A DNA stretch of 64,000 nucleotides, from contig JADCRB010000013.1 in the NCBI GenBank assembly GCA_021464245.1, positions 6,816,945-6,880,944 on the forward strand, in the 5' to 3' direction. Positions 1-20,525 of this stretch are shown here, in pieces. Position numbers and translations under genes: made by a program. This stretch comes from Carallia brachiata. Its lineage: Eukaryota; Streptophyta; Magnoliopsida; Malpighiales; Rhizophoraceae. The notes under the pieces are model-generated. The model was not told where the DNA came from. It did no database searches and saw only the letters and a list, made by a program, of their open reading frames with translations. Position 1 is the first letter of the stretch; the number at the start of each line of letters is the position of its first letter.

Positions 1-457
1 AGGTTTTAACACTAATTCCAATGACCATGACCGAGTTTCATGTATAACCTGAGCAATGTTATTGAAAGACCTAGATGCACGTTTCAAATTGACATACGGA
101 GTTGTCTACGGCTTTAAATGGGCCTCTTTAAATCACTTTTGAGAAGCATAGGAGGTGTCATCTCAGTGAATGCGATGGCGGTTAGTCTTAAGGCAGTTTA
201 TCTCTCCGAACTTAAGAATAAGTAGGATATATTGCAAATATGAATGGAAAAAGAGATGACTGGCGATCGCCAATGTGTTGTGCTTAGCGTAAAATGGAAA
301 TATGCATTTACTTAAGGTTGAGGGACATAAATTCCTAAACTCTGTAGAGGGTTGGACTACATTACGTTTTTCTTTCCAGATTGTGAGTTAGTCCATTGGT
401 TTTAACTTTTAAATATTATAGTTGCTTTTCCTTTGCTAAAATGTGGATCCACTCCAG
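1..457 (+). other. Intron sequence upstream of the first visible NAGLU exon
   Basis: No exon of the N-acetylglucosaminidase gene can be supported here. The first readable exon starts after an AG at 456-457. Roughly the first 95 residues of the protein, judged from the Arabidopsis homologue's length of about 806, must lie left of the window. A pyrimidine-rich AG occurs near 380 but is followed within a few codons by stops in all frames, so it is not used as an acceptor here. Confidence 0.6.
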
Positions 458-3400
458 GATCAAAGGTACCACAGCAGTTGAACTTGCATCAGGCCTTCAT
501 TGGTACATAAAATATTGGTGTGGCGCTCATATTTCATGGGATAAGACTGGTGGTGTTCAGGTGGCTTCAATTCCCAAGCCAGGATCACTGCCTCCTGTAA
601 AAAATGATGGTGTAATAATTCAGCGGCCAGTCCCATGGAGCTATTATCAAAACGTTGTTACATCGAGCTGTGAGTTCTAAGTGTTACATCTTGTTTTCAC
701 ATATAGATCCTCTTGGATGTTTGCTTTGATAGTGAATGATCAATTCTTAGCAACCAGCTCAAACGTAATTAGAGATTGAAAAAAGAAACCCATAGACTGC
801 GTTGCCAACATAAATCTGTTGCACTTCGAATATGATACCTTCTGATGTGCTATTTTTATATCATTCATTTGATGGAACAGGCACTTAGTTTAGTTCATTT
901 TGACTCTATTTCTGCTTTGCTTGAAGGAAAGCTATCACTGCTCCAACCCAGTTGAGATTATGTGTAATTAGTGCAGGATAGAATTTCATGCCATAAGGCT
1001 TTCACTGTACAGCCCATTTTTGCTAACTTACATGCTTAGATTTTCAACTATAGTTCATCATTTCGCCAACATCCAAAGGCTGTTCAAGATAAACCAGTGT
1101 GACCAACATGCTGACATTGGCTAGTATACGTACCACTTTTCTTATTTGCAGATTCATATGTTTGGTGGAATTGGGAAAGATGGGAGAAAGAGATAGATTG
1201 GATGGCTCTTCAAGGGATTAATCTGCCCTTGGCATTCACTGGTCAAGAAGCCATTTGGCAAAAAGTTTTCATGGTTAGTTAATATTGAGGTGGTGCCAGA
1301 ATATAATGTGGCCACATTCTTTATAACCTGGATGCTGTTCTCATTGAGAAGTGATGGATCTTTAGCTTGACATTAGTAGTAGTAAGTTACAACTTCTGGC
1401 TATATGTCTAATGAGTGTAGATGAGCCACTGATTCGTACATGAATTTATAAACTACTCCAGATGTTCTAGTCCCTCCTTTCGGTGAATCGATGAGCAGTG
1501 TATGAATTGGCAAGTGCCTGCTGTCCTGTGTGATGGTAAATTAGAGTTAAAGCCCAAATGTTGCAGGTTGTAAAGTAGTCTGTTTAATCAGATTTCTTGG
1601 AAAAGTGAATGCGTTTAAAGTTCTATCCTTCTTGTTTTTGATGGCTAATAAACAAAGGTGATTGGTTTCTTTAATTTTATTCTTAATGGTGATTTTATGG
1701 GACCTTATTTGGATAATGGCACCTTGTTTTCAAATGTCAAGAAACCAGATCTAAACTGGAGCCAGTTCCATCGGCAGCTAGGATTGTTGCAGGGTTTCTT
1801 TATCGCAGTGATTCTTGCTAGCCTTTCTGTGGTGCTCTCCTCCTTTATTTTTAACTTTCGTGCATGTAGCTAGTGCCTTAATACATTTGGTTAGTGTAAG
1901 TTGGATAGATTTTCTTGCCCTCGAACAGGAGTTCATCTGATTATGATGTCCTTGTTTTGCCTTTGTTTTGTCCTCGTGTAACTTGCTTCCCAGTTCCCTA
2001 TTGACTTATTCACTGTTTTGCAGAAATTCAATGTTACCAAACAAGATTTGAATGATTTCTTTGGTGGGCCTGCTTTCCTTGCTTGGGCTCGTATGGGAAA
2101 TTTACATGGGTAGGACATGAGTTTTATATTACTATGTCCTTTCTTTTGTTTCAAATAAGTAATTCTTGATGTTCCAAGATTCTAGTATAGTGCAATATTC
2201 CTGAATCTGAGGGCATGGAAGCTACATCTAAGGCAGACCAAATAATTCTTTTGTGGTCTGGTGATGTTTCTGTGTCTCTTACAGTTGTTGAATTGTGCTT
2301 TGAGTTTATAAACTTAGCATTTGTTTACCTACAGGTGGGGTGGGCCTTTATCACAAAGATGGTTGGATCAACAATTGACTCTGCAGAAACAGATACTATC
2401 TCGGATGCTGGAGCTAGGCATGACCCCTGGTAAGTTGAATTTGTTCACTAGAGCATAGAAACCTGTTGTGAGATCAAAATCCTCCTGTCATATTATTTGA
2501 TATTGAAACCTGTTGTTGATCATAATCCTCTCGTCATATAATTTGATATAGTTTGCTTGGGGTTGCATTGTTACTCTGCCATATCATTAATCAAACATAT
2601 CCTCTTCTTGGTTCCAGTGCTACCATCATTCTCTGGGAATGTTCCAGCAGCCTTACACAAGATATTCCCTTCAGCAAGTATAACTAGACTTGGAGATTGG
2701 TATCTTGCCTGTTAATGAATTGCTTTACATCATATTTTTTGCGACAAATTCTTAGAAGACTTTTGGTGAATTCTTAGACTTATAGTTTCAACTTTAAGTG
2801 AAAATCTTCCTAGTGTTCTTGCATTAGATTCTATTTGTAATTCCTGCCAGGAATACTGTGGATAAAAACCCCCGTTGGTGTTGTACTTTTCTTCTTGATC
2901 CTTCTGATCCACTGTTTGTTGAAATTGGGAAGGCTTTCATTAGGCAACAAATTGAAGGTACAATTCATAACTTCTTATCTAATTCCTTGATACCTGAGCT
3001 TTTTTTTATTTTTTGAAGTTGCATTGCTGTAGAGCATTGGATTAGCTGAGGATGATTATGATTCTAGTCTTGCAGTCTCAAAAGTGTGCGGTGTTTTCTT
3101 GAAACCTTTGAGATAATTATCTTGACCACTGTTATCATATTTTCAAATCTATTTGAGAAAACCTAAAAGTTTTATGTCTGGATTTTATACACAATACAAG
3201 CACTACCATTATAGGTAGTTAATGCATGAGATAGTATTAGAAAAGTATTTTTAATTTTTATATAAAATTGATGATTCAAAGACCAAAAATAGTGTCTATA
3301 CTGTTTTTGTTATGTAAATAGTTGGTTTGAGAACAAATTTCATGTTAAGCAAAATTTACCAACCTACATGTATGTCTACAATCATTTGGCCGTGACATCA

Positions 3401-6400
3401 TCTTTCAGAAATGTGGTCTTAAGTAACATAAAAGTGGTGGAGTTTCACAAACTAGCAGTGGTACAAGGTTCATCAATCTTCCCTTTGATATAGTTATTGA
3501 AGTTCAATATTCATCTAGTTTCTAAGTTTTAAAGTTAAAGCTTTCCCATTTTTCTGATAGTTCTGGCTTCATACAATACATATGCCAAGTTTTCTAAAAT
3601 ATGATACTTCTATTGTGTTTTCCATTTTGTGGATGTTGCTTCAGAATATGGGGACGTGACAGACATCTACAACTGGTAATTTTCTTCAATTACTTTGCCA
3701 GTGTACATAATATTGTTGTTAAATGCTTAAATTGAAATAGTTCACCAACATCTAAATGGTAATCTTTTCACCATTTTTTACATGGAACCCTTCTCTTATC
3801 GATGAACAATATGTTTTGAATATTTTGCTCTTAGGGAAATAAATTGCTGCTGTAAGGAAAAAATACAAATAAAATATCTGCCTCTCTTTCCCTTCATATG
3901 TTGGTGCATATGCTTCCTCACATAACTGCGTTGCAATGTTTGATGCAGTGATACATTCAATGAAAATTCCCCACCTACAAATGATACAGAATATATCTCT
4001 TCACTTGGTGCTGCTGTGTATAAAGCTATGTCTGAAGGTGACAAGAATGCTGTGTGGTTAATGCAAGTATGCTTCCTGTTTCTCCTAATGCTCCTCCCTC
4101 CCTTATCCTTTCTGTTTCTGAAGATTTTTTCTTTTTTTTGGGTACATACCGTTTCTGAAGATGATATCAACTAATTAAATGAAAACAACTAGGACGTTTA
4201 AGATCCTTGGTGGTAATATACACATGAAACGAGCAGATCTCGTGGATTTATTGCTGTATGCCAACTTGTTTCTAGTAAAAATTGGCAGGACTTTCTGCCT
4301 GTGTGGTAATGTTCTCTGACATATCTGACAATTGGGGACTAATTGTGAAGTAAGTTTTTCTTATTAAATAGGGTTATAAAATCATGTTTTGAATTGCAAG
4401 ATCCCTTCATATATCTTTCTCCAAAATTTGCCTCTACTGAGCAGCTGCGAAGACTGTTGACTTTTGTTTCACCTTCATTATAACATTTGACATTTACAAT
4501 GTCAATCACCCCTGCATGCTTTAATTTCATTGAATTGCCAAGAATGTAAAGTTTAAATGTTTTAACCTCAAGAATACCATGTAAAATTACTTTTTTTTTT
4601 TCACATTTTTTCTCGTTGTTGCTATCAGAATGCATAAATTAATCTAAGTTTACTATTGTATTGATATCCAGGGTTGGCTCTTCTACTCAGACTCTGCGTT
4701 CTGGAAGCCACCACAAATGCAGGTATTGGTTCTGTTTAACAAAAATACGACCATCTTCTTGACGGTGCAAATGCATTTTCTTACTTGGATTCTGCCACCA
4801 CCTTCTTAAGGATACAAATGTGTCTTCTGACATGGATTCTTCCAAGAATATGGGGATTTTGGATACTTAATTATGTTCCCAATAGTACCAAGAAAATGTT
4901 TAACTGGCACCTAGGAACACTTTTAGGGACTTGCAATAAGGAGAAAAAGAACAGGAATAAAGCTGGTTATATTTTGTACAAGAATAAGATAAAAGGTGCT
5001 TTGCTATTTCTTGAGTGTTCCTACAATTTGGTCCACTCCAGAGAGTACACAAATGAGATTTTGACAAAATGCATGATTATTTTGAAGTAAGAAAAAATAT
5101 GCCACAGTGTGTTCTCTGTCTTTCATAGCCGATAGGTTATATATGGTACTTTTGGTTGGAGTACCCACTCGTGTTTGTCTTCGTTTATTTACTGTTACTT
5201 TTTATTGTCACTTGCCTGGCCATAAGCTGTCGCAAAGTTTATATGAATTTTATCTCTTATGGGTTTATTACAGGCACTCTTACATTCTGTTCCATATGGG
5301 AAAATGATTGTTCTAGATCTGTTTGCTGATGTCAAACCAATATGGGAAACATCCTCGCAATTTTATGGCACTCCCTATGTCTGGTAATGAGCTGCAACTT
5401 GTTCTATTACCATGCTGTTTAGATCTCTCTTAGCTGTCTTTGTCCCTCCTTTTACCCTCTTTTTTCTGAAGTTGTGGTTCTATACCAGTAGCAATTATGG
5501 TCAGGCATGATCAACTTCAATATTTATCAGGTGCATGTTGCATAATTTTGGTGGAAACATTGAAATGTATGGAACATTGGATGCAATATCTTCAGGTCCA
5601 GTGATGCCTACATCAGCAAAAATTCAACCATGGTATGCTGAAGCCATGTGCATTACAATTGTCATTCATGATGATACTTGAAGCATGTTAAACGCGTTAA
5701 CCCTGCACTATATTGCAATAATTTCTCTTTTTAGCACGATGATGGAGTTGAATGAATGGCACGAATTTTATCTCATTGTGATGCATCTGTTGTCTGCTTC
5801 TTTATTAGAGCAGATTTACTTGTGTAACTTATGACTAATTATAGTAGGTTGGTGTTGGTATGTGCATGGAAGGAATAGAGCAAAACCCAGTGGTTTATGA
5901 GCTAATGTCTGAAATGGCATTCCGGAACAAAAAAGTTCATGTTCGGGTAAATTTTCGTATGACAGATGCTGTTTGAGTCATAAATATATTTCAAAAATTG
6001 CTGTCTCATTGTTTTTGTAAGTTCTAGATTGTTACAAACATTAATTTGCATTTATGGTCACTTTCTCCTCTCACTTAAGCCTCTGTGAAGGCCAAATCAT
6101 AAATGTGAATTTGAGGTCAACACATGGATGTACTTCTGTATGGCCATGATTACATTGGAATGCTTTTGCAGGACTGGTTGGAAACCTATGCCCACAGACG
6201 CTATGGTAAAGTGGTTCATCAAGCTGTGTCGGCTTGGGAAATTTTGTACCACACAGTCTACAACTGTTCAGATGGAATTGCTGTATGTCTTGGATCACGC
6301 TGATGATCAGCAATATATTTCTATCTTATCATTGCTTTTATGGGAAATGATCTGTTTATTGCTATTCTTCAAAATGCCACCTTCTAGATTGATGTCTATA

Positions 6401-8176
6401 TTCTGGTGGTGAACGCTCTTAGAATACCCTTTAAAGCAATAACCCTACTATTCGAGTAGATGGCCAATTAGAGATATTAATGCTACATTATTATAATATA
6501 TTTAGTGGTAATTTTTGATGCTGAATCTTCTATTAAGGCCAGCCTTTTGCGTCAATATTTACTTTTCATGTGTTGCAGGACCATAACATAGATTTCATTG
6601 TAAAATTTCCGGACTGGGATCCATCAGAAATTTCTGGATCTGATGCGTCAAAGCAACATATGATGCACATCCTCCGCACACCTTCTCGAACTGGAAGATT
6701 CCTGTTCCAAGAAGCAAGTTCAGACCTCCCTCAAGCGCATTTATGGTACTCCAATGAGGAGGTCAGTAATGCTTTACGACTATTCCTTGATGCTGGAAAT
6801 GACCTTAGTGGAAGCCTCACATATAGGTAAAATTGTATTACTTATTATCCAAATTACATCTTATGCTTCTTGTTTTTCTTCTACTTTGGAATTTTTTGGC
6901 ATTTACCTCCAAGGTTTAGCAAGTCCCAACCCCTGACTTGCATCTACCCAGGGGAACGCATGTCTGTTATTGCCTGCTAAAATGCCAGACTCAGACTCGA
7001 CATGTGGTGATTCTTGACAAAATGCTAATTTCTTCCACATGTTATTGGAAAGTTTTTCATTTTCAGCTTCGGAAACTGAAATGAGACACTTAATTAATCA
7101 GGTAAAACACTAGTTGAATTGGTTAGGGACTTAGGGTTTGGTAAATAGGTTTGCCATCTTCTGATTACTAATATTGAGGAAATAAAATCATATAATTGAA
7201 GTGTCAATTGGAATTTTAGCTTTTTTTCGATGTGTGCTGTTCGTTGCATATAACCGATGTTGTCGTTCGAGGGCACAACCAAGATGTGAATGTTGGCTGG
7301 CACGAGTAATAATACTTCAGTGCCAATTTGTGCTGATGATAAATATGGCATGATTGCTCTATTTAATTATCAACTGATAACATTTTCTTCCATCGGATTT
7401 TATTATATAATGACAGGTACGACTTGGTTGATTTGACAAGACAAGTACTTTCAAAACTAGCAAACCAAGTATATATTGATGCTATTAATTCTTTTCGGGG
7501 GAAAAATGTTGGAGCTTTGAGACATCACAGCCAGAAATTCATACAGCTGATAAAAGATATTGATGTACTTCTTGCTTCTGATGATAATTTTTTACTTGGA
7601 GCATGGCTTGAAAGCGCAAAAAATCTGGCAGCATCTCCAAGCGACAGGAAGCTGGTAAGAATAGTTGATTTTTACATGTGGTGAATAGCAAACTGATATT
7701 TCGCTATTTTGTTAGACAAATGAAGCAATCATCTGTCATTATTTATGTTTGCTTGCTGCAGAATGAATGGAACGCGAGAACGCAAGTCACAATGTGGTAT
7801 GATACCACTAGTACCAACCAGAGCAAACTTCATGATTATGGTAATCATCCTACAATCGACCCTTCAATTTACGTATCGTAAGGTCATGGTAAAGGGACAG
7901 CATTTACCCTTTGGCTTTCTGTTTACTTTGTTAGCAAACAAGTTCTGGAGTGGGTTGCTAGAAGACTATTACCTCCCACGAGCTTCGACATATTTCGATT
8001 ATTTGATCAAAAGCTTGGAAAGAAATGAAAGGTTCCAGATTGGGGAATGGAGGAAAGAGTGGATAGCTTTCTCAAACAAATGGCAAGCGGATACAAAGCT
8101 CTATCCTGTGAAGGCTATTGGAGATGCTCATCTTCTTTCTGAAAAACTATTTGAAAAATATCTTGTGGAGCAATAA
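458..8176 (+). CDS. NAGLU: Alpha-N-acetylglucosaminidase (GH89), 5'-partial, with one frameshift
   Basis: Family role: a GH89 hydrolase that removes terminal alpha-N-acetylglucosamine, lysosomal in animals and vacuolar or secretory in plants; the Arabidopsis copy is CYL1, needed for reproduction. Seventeen exons can be joined with GT-AG borders: 458-669, 1152-1273, 2024-2109, 2335-2429, 2618-2699, 2851-2957, 3645-3675, 3949-4066, 4672-4722, 5274-5383, 5531-5632, 5848-5946, 6172-6282, 6579-6826, 7417-7654, 7762-7840 and 7935-8176 (stop TAA). About 710 residues are visible. Family signatures include [18 protein letters not shown], the DTFNEN motif (one catalytic Glu by homology with human E316) and [16 protein letters not shown] (second catalytic Glu, human E446). 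Exon 5531-5632 lacks one base near 5602: the family reads Gly-Pro-Val-Asp-Ala, but here the frame shifts and would stop at the TAG of the next exon. All later exons are intact, so an assembly error is the likeliest cause. Confidence 0.93.
2458..2549. repeat. Two-copy tandem duplication in a NAGLU intron
   Basis: Two adjacent units of about 46 bp, each beginning GAAACCTGTTG and ending TTTGATAT, lie head to tail in the intron between exons 2335-2429 and 2618-2699. They differ at several positions, so the duplication is not recent. No effect on splicing is apparent. Confidence 0.75.
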
Positions 8177-8968
8177 CTTGTGGTCAGCTCTTGATGGTGA
8201 CAGATATCTTTGTTCGTCGTCTTTTACTTTCTTATTCAGATGTACCAAAAATAAAAAAAATTTAAAAAAAGCTTGTGGAAAAACCCTGATTTATTTTTCC
8301 CTCTCTCCTGTTTTTAACCTTTTCTGTCTATTTTCTGGGTAGGAGAAAAAAAAGGGTACATTGCCATCTGCGAGGAATAAATCTACTGCAAATCCTAAAA
8401 TATTTTTCTTTTTCAAACAATACTAATATTATGGTAAACTAAAGCTTTTCTTTTTTCTTTTTTCTTTTTTTCTTTTTTCTAAACTATGATGATGATGTAA
8501 TAGTCCAGTCTTTCATTTGTTGCAAATCAATTCTTCCAATTTGATCAAATATAATCAAAGCTTAATGACTTGACTGGCGTTATATTAACATCTTTTTTAT
8601 CTCCATAATCTCAAGCTGAACTAATTGCCAACACAAGTGAGTTATAGTTTTCAAAGGGAACTTAGCTCCCATTATCAGCACAATTAGAATCCAGGGCATA
8701 AATTTCCCTGCCCAACTTGTTATTGACGGGGTCACTTGCCATAATGCTACTCCCCACAGCTGCACAGACATGACTCTACGCGCTTGATCGCCCAAATTTG
8801 CAGTTTCCTTGCGGCATTTTTAAAGAGTGTTTATCTTCTTCACTTGATATTTCGAATGGCATTAAGGGTCTCAATTGCCTTTGATTCCAAACCTATATGG
8901 CCATTTATCTCCCCTTTCATATCTTCATCATCATAATCATCAAAATGTTCCTTGTTGGGTCCATATAG
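8177..8968. other. Convergent 3' flanks of NAGLU and PAO
   Basis: This 0.8-kb gap separates two genes that end toward each other. It should hold both 3' UTRs. It contains T-rich tracts around 8440-8480 and A-rich hexamers near 8250 and 8376 that could serve as polyadenylation signals for the forward gene. I see no coding sequence or RNA gene. Confidence 0.6.
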
Positions 8969-16497
<7,529 letters not shown>

Positions 16498-16571
16498 GAG
16501 CACCACGGAAAAAAGAGAGGCTTTTGTTTTTGTGTTTCGTTTGCAAGAGGCGTAGAAGTAGCGGGAGTCGG

Positions 16572-16581
16572 TTTTATATAG
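16572..16581 (-). promoter_or_regulatory. TATA box of the PAO gene
   Basis: Read on the minus strand this is CTATATAAAAC, about 80 bp before the ATG at 16497. That leaves room for a 5' UTR of about 45-50 nt. It is the only good TATA element between the start codon and the AT-rich repeat region beyond 16800. Confidence 0.6.
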
Positions 16582-17089
16582 AGGTAAATTCTTTTTTTTT
16601 AAAGATTTTTTTTCCTTTTTTTTTTTTGTCTTTTTGTTGGTTTCAGGCAGCAGAACGAGCAAAACGGATGGGTATATTCGTCTTTTCATTCCTTTTTCTA
16701 ACCGACTAAAAAATCTTTGAGATTTTCCCCTTTTTTTCTTGTGTTCTTTTCCAAGTAGGGATTGGATAGGCGTACGGCACAGCTAATGACTCGTAGACTT
16801 TTTTTTTTTATTTTTAAATTTAATAAATAAATATCATTACATAAATATTAAAAATAGATATAAAATAATAATACTGAATTATTATTTATATTTAAATTAT
16901 TAATTACATTATACACATTATTTAATTAATAATTATGATTTAAATAATAAATTCATATCATTATTTTTAGTCTAATTTTTATATGTATATATTATTTTTA
17001 ATAGATATGTCACTAAATTAATTAGGCTATATCCCATCTTCAGATATTACATTATTTTTTGAAGCAATATCTTTAATATAAATTAAATA

Positions 17090-17190
17090 TAAACCAACAA
17101 GTGTAGTCTAGTTGGTCATCAAACTCTACCATTAAATAAAAGGTTAGGTTCAAATTTTTACCGTTGGTCAAATCTCTCTTCTTTTATATA
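17090..17190 (+). mobile_element. tRNA-derived SINE head
   Basis: An A-box-like TAGTCTAGTTGG (17104-17115) is followed about 32 bp later by a B-box-like GGTTCAAAT (17147-17155). This is the split RNA polymerase III promoter found in plant SINEs. A TA-dinucleotide tract begins directly after it. No tRNA cloverleaf can be completed, so it is not called a tRNA gene. Confidence 0.5.
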
Positions 17191-17218
17191 TATATATTAT
17201 ATATATATATATATATAT
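17185..17218. repeat. (TA)n microsatellite
   Basis: A nearly pure TA run interrupted once by TTA. It directly follows the SINE-like head and may represent its expanded tail. Confidence 0.9.
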
Positions 17219-18099
17219 GTATGTATAAATTATGATCCTCTCCAATGACAAAAAAATATAAAATTAAAAAATAATCAGAGAACAAAACTTAGACGAATTT
17301 ATGAATGCAGCGTAGAATTTCTTTTTTTTTTTTTAATAGATTGTTGACCTCTTGTTGATTGGGATGATTACATTGCGACCAAACAACTTTATTAACAATT
17401 ATTTCAAAATAAAATCCTGTAAATTAATCTATAATACAAGATTAGGCCAAGAATACTCGGTGATAAAAAAAAAAAACCTTAAAATATCAAAATTTGTAAA
17501 TTTATCTGTATCTGAACGCCCAAAAATGTGTAATAAAAATTAAAAATTTCAAATATGAGTGTTAAATACTTATAACATGCATCTCAGACACTTCTAACTT
17601 ACGTATCAGACTTTCTTATTCATATAACGAACACTTCTAATTATTGTGTTGTATACATATCAAATACATATGAAACTAATTTTAAAAATTTTAATAGTTA
17701 TCTACATAATAATTTTTTCTATAAACATATTAATGAATAGTTTCATAATACAAAAATAATAATCAATATAAATATTTTATTCTAGTAATTAATTTTAAAT
17801 TTTAGTTTATAACTTCTTAAATATCGTGTTACATATATATATAATATTTTTAAAGTTATTATCGCTATTTAATATATATAAATTATGTATCTTATAATTC
17901 TATCCATGTCACACCAATGTTTTAATTTTTAAAGAATGAATAAAGATAAATATCATGAAAGATCTTAAAATTTTAGTATAACAGTAACTCTAATTAAGTT
18001 TTTAGTTTTAAAAAATAAAATAAAATAACTAAAAACTTCTTACCACATTAGCAAAAAATTTAAATTGCAAAAAATTATGAAAAAATTTTCGTGGTACTG

Positions 18100-18480
18100 C
18101 TATATAGCGCTACTCTTAAAGAATTCATCTATCATTGTGTTGTGTTTGTATCTTTATGTTGGTGTCCATGCACCCTAATAAAAGCAAAGAGCCCAAAATG
18201 GCAAAATGGAAGGACATTTGTGAGAGAGGAGAAGATGCTTTCCGTCCTAATAAGTTTTCTCGTTGTAGACAAAAGATTAAAATTAAGATTACTTCACTAT
18301 CATTAACCAAATCTATTATTACACATACGCGTCAATGGGTTGTTTTTGCATTATTGAGCAGAGTGTACATCTAAGGCTAATTGCTTGGTGTATTTTGTGA
18401 CGAGAGAATAAAAATATTTCCACTTTCATATATATTTCCATTTTTTCTTACAACTTTAATAAAAGTAATGTTTCTTCATT
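18100..18480 (+). repeat. Dispersed duplicated block, copy 1 (uninterrupted)
   Basis: This block shares long stretches with 21880-22540, for example ATTAAGATTACTTCACTATC, the segment GTCAATGGGTTGTTTTTGC, and TAATTGCTTGGT. Copy 1 has neither of the two insertions found in copy 2 and so serves as the empty-site reference. Nothing in it looks protein coding. It may be part of a larger old transposable element. Confidence 0.75.
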
Positions 18481-18540
18481 CTTTTAACATGTTAAAATGA
18501 CTCCTTTTTTTTAATATAATTTTCTTTTTTGTTTAATTAC

Positions 18541-18615
18541 CTTAGACTAGAGTTTAAACTCGAGACATTCAGTTCTGTAAATGATTCTAATATCAATTGA
18601 ACTATAACTTATTAG
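18541..18615 (-). mobile_element. SINE-like head on the minus strand
   Basis: Read on the minus strand, TATAGTTCAATTGATATTAG resembles a pol III A box region and GAGTTTAAACTC, about 35 bp downstream, resembles a B box. The arrangement is typical of plant SINE heads. Ends and target duplication were not resolved. Confidence 0.45.
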
Positions 18616-20440
18616 TGCTTTTTAATACAAATTAGGCGTATACCTAACCTCATTTCGATTTGTTTCTGGTGGTCTGGTGTCACAAGAAGGTTGAACTTTA
18701 ATAGAATTGCAGTGCGACGATTCCATTTTGGTTTAAGTTACTTGTGTGTTTTGATTTTTATCTAATTTTAGTTGCTAACTCATTCCGCAATTTCACTTCT
18801 AAACAAGGTTTAAAATTAAAAAAAAATTGAGAATATTCATAGTAAAATTTAATTTGAATACTATTAAAGTTAAGACAATAAAACAAATTTATAATCAAAG
18901 ATGTAAAAAAACGAAAATTTTGAAATAAATAAAGGACTTGAACTTAATTTTTACTTAACTAAGTTCAATTTCAACTAGTTAATGAATGTTATAATAATAT
19001 AAAGTTGGGAGCCGTTGAGAGAGTGGAAGATTGAGAAAAAGGGATTATATAATTGATATGAACAAACATGAAATGAGAGATAGACATTTATGCTTTATAG
19101 GTTAAGTTTTGGAAAAATAAACATTGTTCTCCTCATTTTTTAATTTTAACATTTTAATTTTGGAGAATTGGGGATTCAAGGTTTGATTCTGGTTTGGTTT
19201 TGCAGTAGGTTATATAATTATGATTCCTGTTTGGTTTTTAGAAGGAGCAAAACGTAATCAAATTGTCCCTCCCTCAGTTGCAATTCCTGGCTGGTCCGGC
19301 TATAGTTCTAACTAGACATGGAGTCAAGGATCTAGTGTGGTACGATTTTTTCGTGTTTTCATTCCAAATCTTCAGTAATTAGTTTGTTTTTATGAACACA
19401 TATAATCTACTAAAGTTTGCTTTCACATATGTACTTTTTTTTTATCTAGCAGAATATAAGTGAAAGATATTTATATGAAAGAGAACTCCATACCTCACGT
19501 ATAAGAAGTTTCTTTCGGGAAAAATACATAATTACTGACAACAAAAACATATAGAGAAAATGAAACCTTTCTCTTCTCCACAGCAACGATTTTAGAAAGA
19601 TTAATACCCAACTTGTAAACTATCCTCATTGTCTAATTAGAGTAAAGGAGAGTAATTTAATTAATAATGAGTTTTAAAATTCGAGCTTCAGATCACTTTA
19701 AATTATAAAATTAATGGCCACTATAAAATACACCCTATTGGTTCCCTTCTTCTTCTCTCCATGTGGGCCGATTATCACACCAACTTGTAGATTCACAATA
19801 TTAATCCTTGGGTTGGTGTTGAGTAGCATTTCATTTTCCTAAGAAATATCATTAGTCTTAATTTATCATTAGCTACTTTATCGTGCGGTTAATTGAAGAG
19901 AAAATATTAATGTGTTGATTTTTAATGTCTTAATTGATATTCTAAATCAAATAAAATTGATATTTTTATAATAAAACTGATAATATTAGTAATAAAAAAA
20001 TAATAATTTTTTAATTTTTATTATAAAAAATATTAATTTTATTATATTTAAAACATCAATTAAAATATTATTTATTAGTACTCAATAGTTCCGAAGATGT
20101 CCAGACATTTGATAGACCAGCGAGGGCCACGCAAAGCCGCACGTGACATTCTTCAATTGTGCACGTTTAGCAATTGAATTCTGCTCCGACGGCGCTTAGT
20201 TTAAATCAAATCCTAATCACATCCGCATCAATATGTCTCATTGAATTTGAACGTCATATATCTAGTGACGGATCAGGACAAATGTGTCGTGATAGACTCA
20301 ATAATTTTTTTAGAAGAGACCAAAAAAAACATACTTAGATCTCAACCCAAGATCTAAAACGGAACACAATTATTTTTAACGCTAGGCTAGATGTGGTTTA
20401 TTGTGGAATGCACACACACTACAAATCAGGGGTAAGGGAT

Positions 20441-20525
20441 CTGGTTCTTTTAGCACAGTTGGTTTGAGTATTTTGATAAGATTTTTTAGTTCTGTATTCG
20501 AATCATAGAGATTTTGTACACTTTT
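20441..20525 (+). mobile_element. tRNA-derived SINE head
   Basis: TAGCACAGTTGGTT (A box, 20451-20464) and GTATTCGAATCAT (B box, about 20494-20506) are spaced about 30 bp apart, as in tRNA-related SINEs. The T-rich sequence after it could belong to the body. The 3' end was not found. Confidence 0.55.

Noticed and set aside
458..8176. NAGLU as a true pseudogene
   Set aside because: Only one single-base lesion exists in 17 visible exons, all splice sites are intact and both catalytic motifs are kept, so decay is less likely than assembly error. It cannot be ruled out from the sequence.
17090..20525. tRNA genes at the A-box/B-box pairs
   Set aside because: No acceptor stem or anticodon arm can be folded around them. 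They fit SINE heads.
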